64,000 nt of DNA, taken from DASPPF01 sp032906705. GTDB lineage: Archaea > Thermoproteota > Nitrososphaeria > Nitrososphaerales > Gagatemarchaeaceae. The stretch's first letter is position 1; each line of letters begins with the position of its first letter. The DNA is taken from positions 1 through 64,000 of the forward strand of contig JAJTZC010000003.1 of the NCBI GenBank assembly GCA_032906705.1. Reading direction: 5' to 3'. The position numbers were made by a program, and so were the translations under genes. Of the stretch, positions 31,608 through 40,307 are shown one piece after another. The notes under the pieces were generated by a model. It searched no databases, was not told the DNA's origin, and saw only the letters and a program-made list of their open reading frames with translations.

Positions 31608-33361
31608 CTGCTCGCCGCCCTCATCCTCGCGTGCTCCGACTCCGCCCTCTGCTCTCTATAAGTTGTGACGAGGCCGAATATCTTCCTCCTCCTCGACACG
31701 CCACCGACCCTGAGGTCGGCCACGCCGCGCAGAGAGCTCCTCATCATCCTGACCTCAGCCTTGACCGCCTTGTCAGCGAGGTAGAGAAGCTGGTTGTGCC
31801 CGAAGGCCTCGAAGACCTCCGGGTTGTCGTTTAAGGATAGGATGTGGAGAATGAGGTTCGAGAGCGGGCTGCCGTCCCCGCCTTCGAAGTAAGCGTCCAC
31901 CTCCGTCTTGCCAACCCTTTCAACGACTGTGAACCTGCGCACGGCCCGCCCGTCCGACATATCGTCGAATGGCCTGTCGAAGAGGAAGACCTGCGACCGA
32001 ACGCTGGGGTCTGACCTCAGGGTTCTAAGTTGGAAGAAGGACCTGACGAAGAGCTTCTCCCGCGAGACCACCCGCCGCGCGCTGACCAAGTCCGGTCCAA
32101 TCTCGACTATGGTAGAGTAAGCGGAATCGTATCCAATGGTTCTCCACGGAGTGGCGACGGACGGATTCTCAGAACTCAGTATCGCAAGAAATGCCTTGTC
32201 ATTCTTGAGCAGCGGCGCCGGAGATGACATTTTGACAAAGCCCGACCTGCGGGCGAACGGGAGGACAGACCTCGAGATGTCGGTGGCGGTCGTGTCCTTC
32301 GCGACGCCGGTCAAGAGCACCCCCGTGAGCTTGGCGCGATGGTAGAGCTCGTCCAGCAAGAAGAGCGCGACGGAGTTGACGTCGAGGATCGTCAGGTATT
32401 CCTCGTTGCCCAAGGAGAGCGGATGGCCCTTCTGGTCGAACACGTACTGCGCGTAGGAGAGCGACAGGGCGGAGACCCTATCCCAGTATCCGCGAATCTT
32501 CTCGTCGAGCTTGACTTTGGTGTCCGTCTTGTCCACTATGAGCTCGTCGGCGTGGTCCCGGCTCACCTTGTGAATCCTCGCGAGGGCCCGCGCCGCCTCC
32601 CCTTCAGTCACGTGCAGCTTGGAGGCGATCTCGCCTAGGGAGAGCGGGCCTCCCATCAGGAGCTTCAGCACAGCCAGCGTGAGGAACCGCCGCCTCGTGG
32701 GGACGATCATCGTCGGAGAGCCCAAGTTTATGGCCAGCTCGATATCGAGGAGCGAGACACGGCCCGCCCCCGGAACCTTGACTAGCTTGCTCTCACCCCT
32801 CTTGATGAGATTCCTCGCGTCTCTGGACAGTGTCGAGAAAGTTCCCGACAACGGCCTGTCGAGGAAGATGATCTTGGCCTTGGCTGTTGCCAAGACCGCC
32901 AGGTAGAGCTCGCCGAGAGTCATGAATGAGTTGGGTATCCTTTCCATCGAGTGCTCCAGCTCGAGGTCTATCTCGGGCTGGTTGCTGAAGACGCTCGCCA
33001 CGTCCTCGGCCCAGAGCGGGACCGCAGCTGCTGCGGCCAGCTTAGAATCCCTGTGAGCTGACGTCAAGTCGAAGGAGAGGTGGTCGCCGACCCTGAAGGG
33101 GCAGTTGTAGGCTGTGGCGTTCGAATAGAAGAGCATCATCTGGAGCCGCTCGTCGAAGTCCATCGACCCGTCGATCCCGGTGGCAACGTGCTCGCCCTCG
33201 CCGAAGAGCTTCTTCGCCAGCTTCTCCGCGGAGGGAACGTCGACCTGGACGGTAAGCTTGGCGAGGTCGGCCCTGTGAGCGAAGGAGTTGGCCCTGCTCT
33301 CGAAACGGTTGATGAGGTCCCGCGTCTGCTTCGAGAGTTCTTCCGCTATCTCCGTTGACAC
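31604..33361 (-). CDS. nurA: NurA-like nuclease with inserted winged-helix region
   Basis: 585 residues, longer than a usual NurA of about 330-450. N-terminal metal site region: VATGIDGSMDFDERLQMMLFY (Asp in IDGS). The RNase-H-like core continues with AKIIFLDRPLSGTFSTLSRD and ends in the C-terminal LTGVLLTGVAKDT and NQLLYLADKAVKAEVR segments. Between them, about 215-285, lies a winged-helix-like insertion (PLSLGEIASKLHVTEGEAARALARIHKV) plus a second helical piece. NurA nicks and degrades DNA ends driven by HerA. GTG start 33361; TATA-like CTTTTAACC at about 33388-33398, minus. Confidence 0.8.
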   Translation of the reverse strand: MSTEIAEELSKQTRDLINRFESRANSFAHRADLAKLTVQVDVPSAEKLAKKLFGEGEHVATGIDGSMDFDERLQMMLFYSNATAYNCPFRVGDHLSFDLTSAHRDSKLAAAAAVPLWAEDVASVFSNQPEIDLELEHSMERIPNSFMTLGELYLAVLATAKAKIIFLDRPLSGTFSTLSRDARNLIKRGESKLVKVPGAGRVSLLDIELAINLGSPTMIVPTRRRFLTLAVLKLLMGGPLSLGEIASKLHVTEGEAARALARIHKVSRDHADELIVDKTDTKVKLDEKIRGYWDRVSALSLSYAQYVFDQKGHPLSLGNEEYLTILDVNSVALFLLDELYHRAKLTGVLLTGVAKDTTATDISRSVLPFARRSGFVKMSSPAPLLKNDKAFLAILSSENPSVATPWRTIGYDSAYSTIVEIGPDLVSARRVVSREKLFVRSFFQLRTLRSDPSVRSQVFLFDRPFDDMSDGRAVRRFTVVERVGKTEVDAYFEGGDGSPLSNLILHILSLNDNPEVFEAFGHNQLLYLADKAVKAEVRMMRSSLRGVADLRVGGVSRRRKIFGLVTTYREQRAESEHARMRAASR

Positions 33362-33469
33362 GGCCTCCGCGCTTTCATTTGAGGTTGGTTAAAAGCCACC
33401 ATGCGCCCGGGGCTTCGGCCTCGACGCCCGGCATACGTTAATAAGCGGAATCGGACTCTTGCAGGTCAG

Positions 33470-33802
33470 ATGAAGCTCCTCCTCGAGCATATGCTGCCTC
33501 GAAAGCTGAGGTACGCGAAAGTGTACCTTGAAGCTGGCGGCGCCTCGGTCTTCTTCTCGCTCGATGGGGCGAGCGCGGACTGGTACGCCAGCATAGGAAA
33601 GAAGAAGGCCGCCGAGATGTCTGACAAGGAGTACTCTCGGCTGCGCGCCAACCTGCCTGCGGTGGAGACCCTCGATGACGACGGCAGGATGCTCGTAGTC
33701 AGGAACGCGCGCGGATACGAGGAGCAGTGGAGGAAGCCCAAGTGGGTACTTACGCGCATGCGGAAGTTGCGCGGTGAACGCGATGAGCCAGCCTCACGCT
33801 AG
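33470..33802 (+). CDS. Hypothetical basic protein
   Basis: 110 residues from ATG 33470, with a TATA-like CGTTAATAAG (33436-33446). It has an alternating beta pattern in RYAKVYLEAGGASVFFSLDG and a basic C-terminus (EEQWRKPKWVLTRMRKLRG). The sequence is not low in complexity and shows no membrane helix. Independent of the nearby nurA and divergent from it. Family not recognised. Confidence 0.55.
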   Translation: MKLLLEHMLPRKLRYAKVYLEAGGASVFFSLDGASADWYASIGKKKAAEMSDKEYSRLRANLPAVETLDDDGRMLVVRNARGYEEQWRKPKWVLTRMRKLRGERDEPASR

Positions 33803-33876
33803 ATTAGCAAATCTCTGTTAAACGGCGCGTTAATGCGAACCGCCCTTAAATCGCGCAGCGAGCAGTTTGTTCTCAT

Positions 33877-34641
33877 ATGGAGAGCGTGGTGATTCCTCCG
33901 GACAGCGGGCTGAGGGCTGCGATACAGATCATCCAGCTCGCCGAATCCCATGATGTGAGGCTACGGTTGCTCGGTGGTCTCGCCTTCAAGAGGCTCTGCC
34001 CCAGCGCCAACGAGGCTCCTTACTACAGGGTGAACAAGGACATCGACCTGATGGGAAGACGGGAGAAGAGCAAGGAGATCATGCAACTGATGCAAACGCT
34101 CGGTTACAAACCGAGAGAGATGTTCAACAAGCTCAGCATGGGCAAGAGGTTGATCTACTATGACCTCGTGAACAAGAGGAGGGTCGACATATTCCTCGAC
34201 GAGTTCGAGATGTGCCACAAGTTCAACTTCAAGGACAGCCTCGCACCCGGGACCTACACACTCCCAATCACCGAACTTGTGATGACCAAGCTCCAGGTCG
34301 TCGAGAAGACGGACAAGGAGTATCTGGACTTGATTGCGGCGTTCCACGACTTCGATGTCACAGATGGCAAAGGCGGGATAGAGGGTGACAGGATTGCGGA
34401 CGTCTGCAGCAGGGATTGGGGAATCTATGCGACCTTCAGCAAGAGCCTGGACGCCCTGAAGCTGTGGGCCGAGACGCTTGGAGCCGGCGACAGGGGCGTC
34501 ATTCTGCCCAGGATTGAGAGGCTTGTTGCCATGATCGAGGCGAGCCCGAAGGGTCTTTCCTGGAAGATGAGGGCCAGGATAGGCGAGAAGGCGAGATGGT
34601 ACGAGATTCCCGAGACTGACGGGGACGCGATGCTCGACTAG
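33877..34641 (+). CDS. Nucleotidyltransferase-fold protein (AbiEii/MNT-like)
   Basis: 254 residues. The nucleotidyltransferase signature is visible: LRLLGGLAFKRLCP (GG helix), NKDIDLMGRREK (DxD metal ligands) and RVDIFLDEF as third acidic strand. Downstream helices resemble the C-terminal domain of AbiEii-like proteins. Such proteins act as toxins of toxin-antitoxin pairs or transfer nucleotides to tRNA or other acceptors. No antitoxin candidate sits beside it, so toxin function is unproven. A conserved-looking ELVMTKLQVVEKTDKEYLD matches the family pattern (LxxLKLxxVxxRxxxxDxxD). Confidence 0.75.
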   Translation: MESVVIPPDSGLRAAIQIIQLAESHDVRLRLLGGLAFKRLCPSANEAPYYRVNKDIDLMGRREKSKEIMQLMQTLGYKPREMFNKLSMGKRLIYYDLVNKRRVDIFLDEFEMCHKFNFKDSLAPGTYTLPITELVMTKLQVVEKTDKEYLDLIAAFHDFDVTDGKGGIEGDRIADVCSRDWGIYATFSKSLDALKLWAETLGAGDRGVILPRIERLVAMIEASPKGLSWKMRARIGEKARWYEIPETDGDAMLD

Positions 34642-34973
34642 CCCTTCCTCAACCTGATAATCGCGCCACCTTCCCTCCCGACTTCATAGTACACCTTGGC
34701 GTTCGAAATGCGCACCTTTTCCCTGACCCCTGCCACGACGCTCTCAGCGAATCGGGGGCTCGTTTCACCCTCGATCATGATCTTGACCTTCGAACCCTTC
34801 CTGACGCGTATCCTTCTACACATCTCTCTGGAGAGGAAAACCCCGCCGTCGCTGTCGTCGAACTCCATTTCGATAGGCTTCCCGTTGAAGCTAGTTGTGC
34901 CCATGAAGCCCCGCTTCGTGAAGGAGGAGACTCCTACGACGAACAGCAGCTCGCTAGCTTCGGGAAGGCTCAT
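34638..34973 (-). CDS. Hypothetical protein, paired with upstream gene
   Basis: 111 residues from ATG 34973. It opens MSLPEASELLFVVGVSSFTK, then GTTSFNGKPIEMEFDDSDGG, a Cys (EMCRRIRVRKGSKVKIM) and ends EVGREGGAIIRLRKG. The basic SKVKI strand pattern resembles a small beta barrel. No family recognised. Its start lies within the upstream gene (34954-34973), so the two are probably translated together. Confidence 0.5.
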   Translation of the reverse strand: MSLPEASELLFVVGVSSFTKRGFMGTTSFNGKPIEMEFDDSDGGVFLSREMCRRIRVRKGSKVKIMIEGETSPRFAESVVAGVREKVRISNAKVYYEVGREGGAIIRLRKG

Positions 34974-35295
34974 GAGCCATCGATTGCTGATCAACGGCGG
35001 CGCCGGAGTCGTCCACGCTGTCCGCTCCTTCCTCTTCCAACGGAATCTCCTCTTCGACTAGCCTCTCGCCCTTCTCGCCCACCAATCCGTCAATCGGGTA
35101 CCAGTGCCTCTTCCCGTCAAGCGAGGGCATCTCGACCTCGCAGTATCCCGCGAGTATCGTCCCAGTGAGAATCCCGACCCTACCGTCGTCTCCGTTGACT
35201 TTGATAGGTCGGACTGCCACGGCCTCGTCACCGAAAACGGCCTCCCTCTGAGCGTTGACCTTGACCTTCAGTCCTTTTGTGGGCTTCAGTTCCAT
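34954..35295 (-). CDS. Hypothetical acidic protein
   Basis: 113 residues from ATG 35295. A basic beta-rich N-terminus (KGLKVKVNAQREAVFGDEAVAVRPIKV, GILTGTILAGYCEVEMPS) is followed by a strongly acidic tail (KGERLVEEEIPLEEEGADSVDDSG). The final residues overlap the start of the downstream gene. A partner protein with an acidic clasp would fit. Family not recognised. Confidence 0.55.
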   Translation of the reverse strand: MELKPTKGLKVKVNAQREAVFGDEAVAVRPIKVNGDDGRVGILTGTILAGYCEVEMPSLDGKRHWYPIDGLVGEKGERLVEEEIPLEEEGADSVDDSGAAVDQQSMAHEPSRS

Positions 35296-35430
35296 AGGCG
35301 CTTGCGCTCGGGTGTCTCGGGCTACTTAAGGTCTAAAATCGCGGGAGGGAAAAGTGAGGAGCCTTTCGCTGAAAGTGAATTTCGTTCCGATTCGCTAGAC
35401 TAATTAGTCACGCAACAAACGTCATCCGCG

Positions 35431-35745
35431 ATGCCGAGGCTCCTGAGGGCGCGAGAGATTCGGCAGAAGCTGAGGGCGCTGGAAGGATGGACAGTGCATG
35501 GCCGGTTCATCACGAAGACTTTCGGGTTCGGCGAGTTCATGGAAGGCATCGCTTTCGTGAATGATGTCGCGAGGGTGGCAGAGAAACAGGAGCACCACCC
35601 TGACATCAACGTGAGATACACGACGGTGAGGCTCTCGATCCAAACCCATTCAGAGGGCGGAGTCACGAGCTGGGACATCGCGCTGGCCAAGGCCATCGAC
35701 AGAATCGCTCGATCCGTGAAGACCGTCCTCCCAGAGTCCCGATAG
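35431..35745 (+). CDS. Pterin-4a-carbinolamine dehydratase
   Basis: 104 residues. The active-site motif is complete: AEKQEHHPDINVRYTTVRLSI (E-K-x-x-H-H-P) followed by THSEGGVTSWDIALAKAIDR, where Trp-Asp marks the second helix. The enzyme dehydrates 4a-hydroxytetrahydrobiopterin; archaeal copies act on tetrahydropterins such as modified folates. It precedes the thermosome gene but has a separate promoter region. Confidence 0.95.
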   Translation: MPRLLRAREIRQKLRALEGWTVHGRFITKTFGFGEFMEGIAFVNDVARVAEKQEHHPDINVRYTTVRLSIQTHSEGGVTSWDIALAKAIDRIARSVKTVLPESR

Positions 35746-35769
35746 TTACGCTTCATTCTGCAACGCTTA

Positions 35770-35790
35770 TATACAACGCGAGGTTGTATA
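35770..35790 (+). promoter_or_regulatory. Inverted repeat over the thermosome TATA box
   Basis: TATACAAC-GCGAG-GTTGTATA is a perfect 8-bp inverted repeat. Its left arm overlaps the TATA box CTTATATAC (35766-35774), and the ATG at 35809 lies 19 nt on. A repressor bound here would prevent TBP binding; a heat-shock regulator is the natural candidate. Confidence 0.6.
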
Positions 35791-35808
35791 GCGTACGGAG
35801 AGTTACTA

Positions 35809-37482
35809 ATGTCAACGCAAGCAATCCCAGCTATGACGTCGTCAGGTCAGCAGGTCATCATCCTGAGGGAGGGCGCTTCGCAGAACAGGGGAAAGGAGGC
35901 GCAAAGGAACAACATTGCTGCGGCGAAGCTGATTGCCGAAGTCGTGAGGACCTCAATCGGCCCGAGGGGCATGGACAAGATGCTCGTAGATTCCCTGGGC
36001 GACGTGACAATCACGAACGACGGCGCGACGATGCTGAAGGAGATTGACGTCCAGCACCCCGCTGCGAAGATGCTCGTGGAAGTCTCCAAGACCACGGACA
36101 ACGAGGTCGGCGATGGCACCACCTCGGCAGTAATCTTGGCTGGGGCGCTCCTGGAGAAGGCAGAGGAACTCTTGGACAAGGACGTCCACCCGACCGTGAT
36201 CGTGGACGGCTACACGAAGGCCGCGAGGAGGGCGCTCGAAGCCCTTAACGCAGTCGCAGAGAAGATTGACCCGCAGGACAAGGCATGGCTCACAAAAATC
36301 GCGCGGACGAGCATGCAGACAAAGCTCGTCTCGAAAGAGGCGGAGCAGCTGGCGAGCCTGATCGTGGACGCGGTTCTGGCTGTGGCCGAGAAGGCGGAAA
36401 AGGGATTCAGGGTCGACATCGACAACGTGAAAGTAGAGAAGAAGCCTGGCGGCTCGATGGCCGACACAAAGCTGATTCAGGGCATAGTCTTGGATAAGGA
36501 GGTCGTGCACTCTGGAATGCCGAAGCGGATGGAGAAGGCGAAAATCGCATTGGTGAGCGCCCCGTTTGAGATTGAGAAGACGGAGTTCGACGCGAAGCTG
36601 AACATAAACGACCCAAGCATGATGAAGAAGTTCCTTGATGAGGAGACCAAGATGCTGAAGGGGATGGTCGACAAGGTAGCCGAGGTGGGAGCCACCGTGG
36701 TGATCTGCCAGAAGGGCATAGACGACATCGCGCAGCACTACATGTCAAAGGCCGGAATCCTAGCGGTGAGGAGGGCGAAGGAGAGCGACATGACGAAGCT
36801 GGCGAGGGCTACAGGCGCTAGAATGGTGAACAATTTTGAAGACCTCTCGCCGAGCGACCTGGGCTACGCGGCACTCGTCGAGGAGCGCAAGGTGGAGGAG
36901 GACCGCTGGGTCTTCGTCGAAGGCTGTAAGAACCCAAAGGCGGTCACTATCCTGATCAGGGGAGGCACGCAGCGCATCGTCGATGAAGGGGAGCGCTCGG
37001 TCCACGACGCACTCATGGTAACGAAGGATGTGGTGGAGAAGCCTCTGATCGTCGCGGGAGGCGGGGCGCCCGAGGCTGAGGCCGCCTACCAAGTGATGAA
37101 GTGGGCTGAGAAACTCACAGGGAGGGAGCAGCTGGCTGCACAAAAGTTCGCAGAGGCTCTGGAGTCTATACCGATCGCTCTCGCAGAGAACGCAGGTATG
37201 GACCCGATTGACGCGCAGGTGGACTTCCGGGCGAAGCACGCCGAGGATGGGAAGTGGTTCGGCATAGAGGCGTCCGATGGTAAGGTCAAGGACATGTACC
37301 AGAGGCAGATTTTCGAGCCGCTCTCGGTGAAGGAGCAAATCATCAGGTCGGCGACTGAAGCCGCGTCGATGATCCTGAGAATCGACGACGTAATCGCCGC
37401 GGGCAAGATGAAGGCACCACCGATGCCTCCTGGCGGCGGAGGCGGAGGGATGGGCGGCGAGGGCGGCGGCGACTTCGACTAA
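35809..37482 (+). CDS. thsA: Thermosome subunit (group II chaperonin)
   Basis: 557 residues, full length. Nucleotide site: IGPRGMDKMLVD, ITNDGATML, EVGDGTTSAVILAGALL; later ERSVHDALMVTKDVV and VAGGGAPEAEAA. The C-terminal tail is Gly/Met-rich (PPGGGGGGMGGEGGGDFD) and points into the folding cavity. Eight or nine such subunits per ring form the ATP-driven chamber with a built-in lid. No second subunit gene lies in this window. The promoter has a perfect inverted repeat over the TATA box. Confidence 0.97.
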   Translation: MSTQAIPAMTSSGQQVIILREGASQNRGKEAQRNNIAAAKLIAEVVRTSIGPRGMDKMLVDSLGDVTITNDGATMLKEIDVQHPAAKMLVEVSKTTDNEVGDGTTSAVILAGALLEKAEELLDKDVHPTVIVDGYTKAARRALEALNAVAEKIDPQDKAWLTKIARTSMQTKLVSKEAEQLASLIVDAVLAVAEKAEKGFRVDIDNVKVEKKPGGSMADTKLIQGIVLDKEVVHSGMPKRMEKAKIALVSAPFEIEKTEFDAKLNINDPSMMKKFLDEETKMLKGMVDKVAEVGATVVICQKGIDDIAQHYMSKAGILAVRRAKESDMTKLARATGARMVNNFEDLSPSDLGYAALVEERKVEEDRWVFVEGCKNPKAVTILIRGGTQRIVDEGERSVHDALMVTKDVVEKPLIVAGGGAPEAEAAYQVMKWAEKLTGREQLAAQKFAEALESIPIALAENAGMDPIDAQVDFRAKHAEDGKWFGIEASDGKVKDMYQRQIFEPLSVKEQIIRSATEAASMILRIDDVIAAGKMKAPPMPPGGGGGGMGGEGGGDFD

Positions 37483-37539
37483 GACGAGCCAAAGAATTCA
37501 TTCAATCGTTAAATAGAGTTGGGCGCACATCGCGAGTCC

Positions 37540-38127
37540 GTGCAGGCCCACGACCAGGGCGTGACTGCAAACAAGATTCTGAGCGTCGCATCCAAGCTCT
37601 TCGCTGAGAAAGGCTACGCGAACGTCTCGATACGGGACGTCTGCAAGGTGACAGGCACAACCGCCCCAGTCATCTACTACTATTTCGGGAGCAAGAAGGG
37701 CCTCTTCGAGGCGGTTGCCCAGAGCAAGGTTTCTATGACTGGATTCATCTCCAAACTCGAGAAGGTCTCCGAAGCCAGCGACCCCGCAAAGGCCCTGGAA
37801 TCGTTCGTGAGCGTGTACCTTGCTTCTTTCCCCGAGCACGCCTTCGACCCCGGCCTGTATCTGAGGGACTCTGCGACCCTCGACAAGGACAGCGCGAGGA
37901 TGATTAGCTTGGACCTGGAGAAGATACGCTTCCAGGCCTCCGACCTGATAGGCAGGTGCATGGAGCAGCGCGTTTTCAGGAGGACTGACAAGGAGCTAGC
38001 GGCCGACTGCTTGCTCGGAATGCTGAACAGGGTCATCTTCCAGCACCTGCACTTTGCGAAGGGTTCCGACAGGGAGGCCTACGGAAGGTTCGTGACGGAT
38101 TTCTTCTTCAGGGCGATGGGGAAGTAG
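37540..38127 (+). CDS. TetR family transcriptional regulator
   Basis: 195 residues from GTG 37540, about 30 nt after a TATA-like CGTTAAATAG (37506-37515); TTG 37519 is an alternative. The HTH is canonical: ANKILSVASKLFAEKGYANVSIRDVCKVTG and VIYYYFGSKKGLFEAV. The C-terminal ligand-binding helices (ALESFVSVYLASFP, LIGRCMEQRVF) are of usual length. The target is not obvious; the nearest gene is the convergent PPOX protein. Confidence 0.93.
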   Translation: MQAHDQGVTANKILSVASKLFAEKGYANVSIRDVCKVTGTTAPVIYYYFGSKKGLFEAVAQSKVSMTGFISKLEKVSEASDPAKALESFVSVYLASFPEHAFDPGLYLRDSATLDKDSARMISLDLEKIRFQASDLIGRCMEQRVFRRTDKELAADCLLGMLNRVIFQHLHFAKGSDREAYGRFVTDFFFRAMGK

Positions 38128-38132
38128 GCCGC

Positions 38133-38528
38133 CTATAGGTCAGAGAATACCCTTCGCGGGATTATCTCGATAGACACGCGCTCCTCCTTCGAGTACCTTT
38201 CTCTGGCCGCTTTCCTGCCGCGCTCTTCCCCCGTGTACATTATCGCGAGGGTCTCGATGTCCTTGTGGCCGTCCCGTTCCTTTGCCACTCGGGCTCTCCC
38301 GGAGATTGTGACGTACTTGTACCCCTCGTCAATCAACAGGGCGACCCTTGGGTCCCTCAATATGTTCCCGTGTTTGACCCGGCCGGCCGCCGTGTTGACA
38401 ATCAGCTTGCCGTCGTCATACATGTACCAGACAGGCGTGAGCTGAGGAGAGCCGCTCTTGTTGAGCGTGGCGAGTTTGGCGAAGTGTACACCCTTTAGGA
38501 ACTCCTCCACCGCCTTCTCGAATCTCAA
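38133..38528 (-). CDS. PPOX-class F420/FMN-dependent oxidoreductase
   Basis: 131 residues from TTG 38528. Split-barrel fold: HFAKLATLNKSGSPQLTPVWYMYDDG, LIVNTAAGRVKHGNILRDPRVALLI and YVTISGRARVAKE, then a C-terminal YSKEERVSIEIIPRRVFS. Fits the F420-binding PPOX proteins that reduce small molecules or biliverdin-like substrates. Convergent with the TetR gene 5 nt away. Confidence 0.9.
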   Translation of the reverse strand: MRFEKAVEEFLKGVHFAKLATLNKSGSPQLTPVWYMYDDGKLIVNTAAGRVKHGNILRDPRVALLIDEGYKYVTISGRARVAKERDGHKDIETLAIMYTGEERGRKAARERYSKEERVSIEIIPRRVFSDL

Positions 38529-38552
38529 GGCTGACGAAGCGGCCTGGTGCTT

Positions 38553-40238
38553 CTATTTCAGTTTCTTGGCCCTTTCTTTGAGCATCCGGATGTAGATGCT
38601 CCGAGGCGGAAAGCCGATGCTGCAAAGGTACGTCGAGAACTTGATCCTCTTCTTGTCGTCCTTGATCCTTCTCTCTATTGCCCGGATCTCCTGCCCCACT
38701 ACGGCGTAGGTCGTCGCGTATCCTGGGAAGATGCCCTCGTGCGCGGGGAAGAGCTGGAAGTAGACGCTGCTCCTCGGCACACCGGTGTACTTGTTGGCCC
38801 AGTCGATGAACTCCATCAGACCCTGCCTGCCGGTATTGATCCTCACGTCCCCGACCACCCGCAGGAAGCGGGTGATCCTCCAGCGTCTCGTCCAGAACTC
38901 GATTTCCAGGTTGATCAGTTTCAGCCCGCCATACTTCTCCATCAGCTTGATGTAGGCCCGCTCAGCTTTGGTGAGCCTTCGCTTCTTCTCGAGCTTCTTG
39001 GAGGCCTCGAAGAACTCTAGCTCCCGGTTGAAGGAGAGCCCCTCGGTCACTGGGCCCCCGGTCGGGAGCCCGGGCAGGAGTTGCAGCACTGGAAGCTTGC
39101 CAACGAACCCGACCGCGCTGTTCGAGTGGTGCACGCAGTGGCCGTACTCCTCGTGAACGAGAAGATTCATCAGGCTGGTGACCGACTTGTCAGGGTCCCT
39201 CTTGGGGTCGGTAGTCTGGAAGAAGTACTGGAACGGCTTCTTGGTGAATGTGTCGAAGAACTGCGCGGCGCCCGTTGGGATGGTCCCGGTGAGATAGGAC
39301 GGAGTCTCAATCACTTTTGTTCTGTACTTTGGGTTGATTCCATGTACGTCCTCGTTGACCAGCCTCTGGATCACCTTCCTGAGCCCAATCGTCAGCGCGA
39401 CGAGCCGCTTCGGGTCGAGCTTCATCCGCGAGTTTATCTTGGCCTCTATTTCATCGGGGACGGGTTTGCACTCGAAGCGCTTCGCCAACAGTGCGATCAC
39501 CTTCCTGAACTTCGGCAGCTCCTCGTCTATCCAAGCAATCGCGTTCTTCTCGAGCTGCTCCGGAGTCTCCTTGTAATCGAACCCGCTCCTGAGGGCCCGC
39601 TCGTAGAACCTCTCCCGGCCAAGCGCGAAGCCGTACTTCGCGAATACCTTCTCGATGCTCGCGAACTCTCCCTTTCCAAACCCCTCTATGTTGAACATGC
39701 TTACGAAGACGGCTGCCTTCACCTTCAGGGAATCGCACGCCTGCTTCACCTTCTCGTCCTTGGATTCGGCCTTCACCGTGTCGAGGATTTCCATCACCCC
39801 GCCCAGCCGGTACAGCGTCAGCGCCTTCACACCTACAGGAATCTCCCTTCCTTCGAAACGCTCCCTTGTTGCGCTGATGGCGTCCGCGGACTGATTGAGC
39901 AGGGAGAGCATGTGCTCCTCGTTCAGACCTTCCTTGGCCAGGTGGGCGAAGATCGAGCCTACAATGTCATCGAGGATTGGCTGCGGCTCGTCGAAGAGAA
40001 GCGTTGTCTCCGCGGAGTCGAGGAGTTTCCTTTGCAGCTCGTTGGTCGCTCTGGCGCGGAGGCCGTGGACCCTCTTGAGCGCGGCGCTCAGGTTCTGCTT
40101 GGAGGGGACGAAGATCTTGCCAGCATAGTCGTTGAAGCCGATTATGTACGCGCCCTGGGGCGAGAGGTCCTTGAAAGCCTGAAGAATCTCAGCGTCGAGC
40201 GTCGGTTCGGCCAAGGCTTCGGGGGCTTTGCGCGGCAT
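38553..40238 (-). CDS. DUF885-like zinc metallopeptidase
   Basis: 561 residues. The metal-binding helix is LLVHEEYGHCVHHSN, a variant of DUF885 HExxPGH with the Pro missing (HExx-GH); the second Glu region is GPVTEGLSFNRELEFFE, and the C-terminal FPGYATTYAVVGQEIRA matches the conserved PGxAxxYxxG motif of the family. This points to a cytoplasmic metallopeptidase of about 60 kDa. No signal peptide. The antisense reading of this gene is a long shadow and not a gene. Substrate unknown. Confidence 0.8.
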   Translation of the reverse strand: MPRKAPEALAEPTLDAEILQAFKDLSPQGAYIIGFNDYAGKIFVPSKQNLSAALKRVHGLRARATNELQRKLLDSAETTLLFDEPQPILDDIVGSIFAHLAKEGLNEEHMLSLLNQSADAISATRERFEGREIPVGVKALTLYRLGGVMEILDTVKAESKDEKVKQACDSLKVKAAVFVSMFNIEGFGKGEFASIEKVFAKYGFALGRERFYERALRSGFDYKETPEQLEKNAIAWIDEELPKFRKVIALLAKRFECKPVPDEIEAKINSRMKLDPKRLVALTIGLRKVIQRLVNEDVHGINPKYRTKVIETPSYLTGTIPTGAAQFFDTFTKKPFQYFFQTTDPKRDPDKSVTSLMNLLVHEEYGHCVHHSNSAVGFVGKLPVLQLLPGLPTGGPVTEGLSFNRELEFFEASKKLEKKRRLTKAERAYIKLMEKYGGLKLINLEIEFWTRRWRITRFLRVVGDVRINTGRQGLMEFIDWANKYTGVPRSSVYFQLFPAHEGIFPGYATTYAVVGQEIRAIERRIKDDKKRIKFSTYLCSIGFPPRSIYIRMLKERAKKLK

Positions 40239-40307
40239 ATTTTAGTTAGGCAGGCGCACGAGGGAGGACTAGATTCCTGTCGTCCTCGCCTCCGATTTGG
40301 AGTCTGG

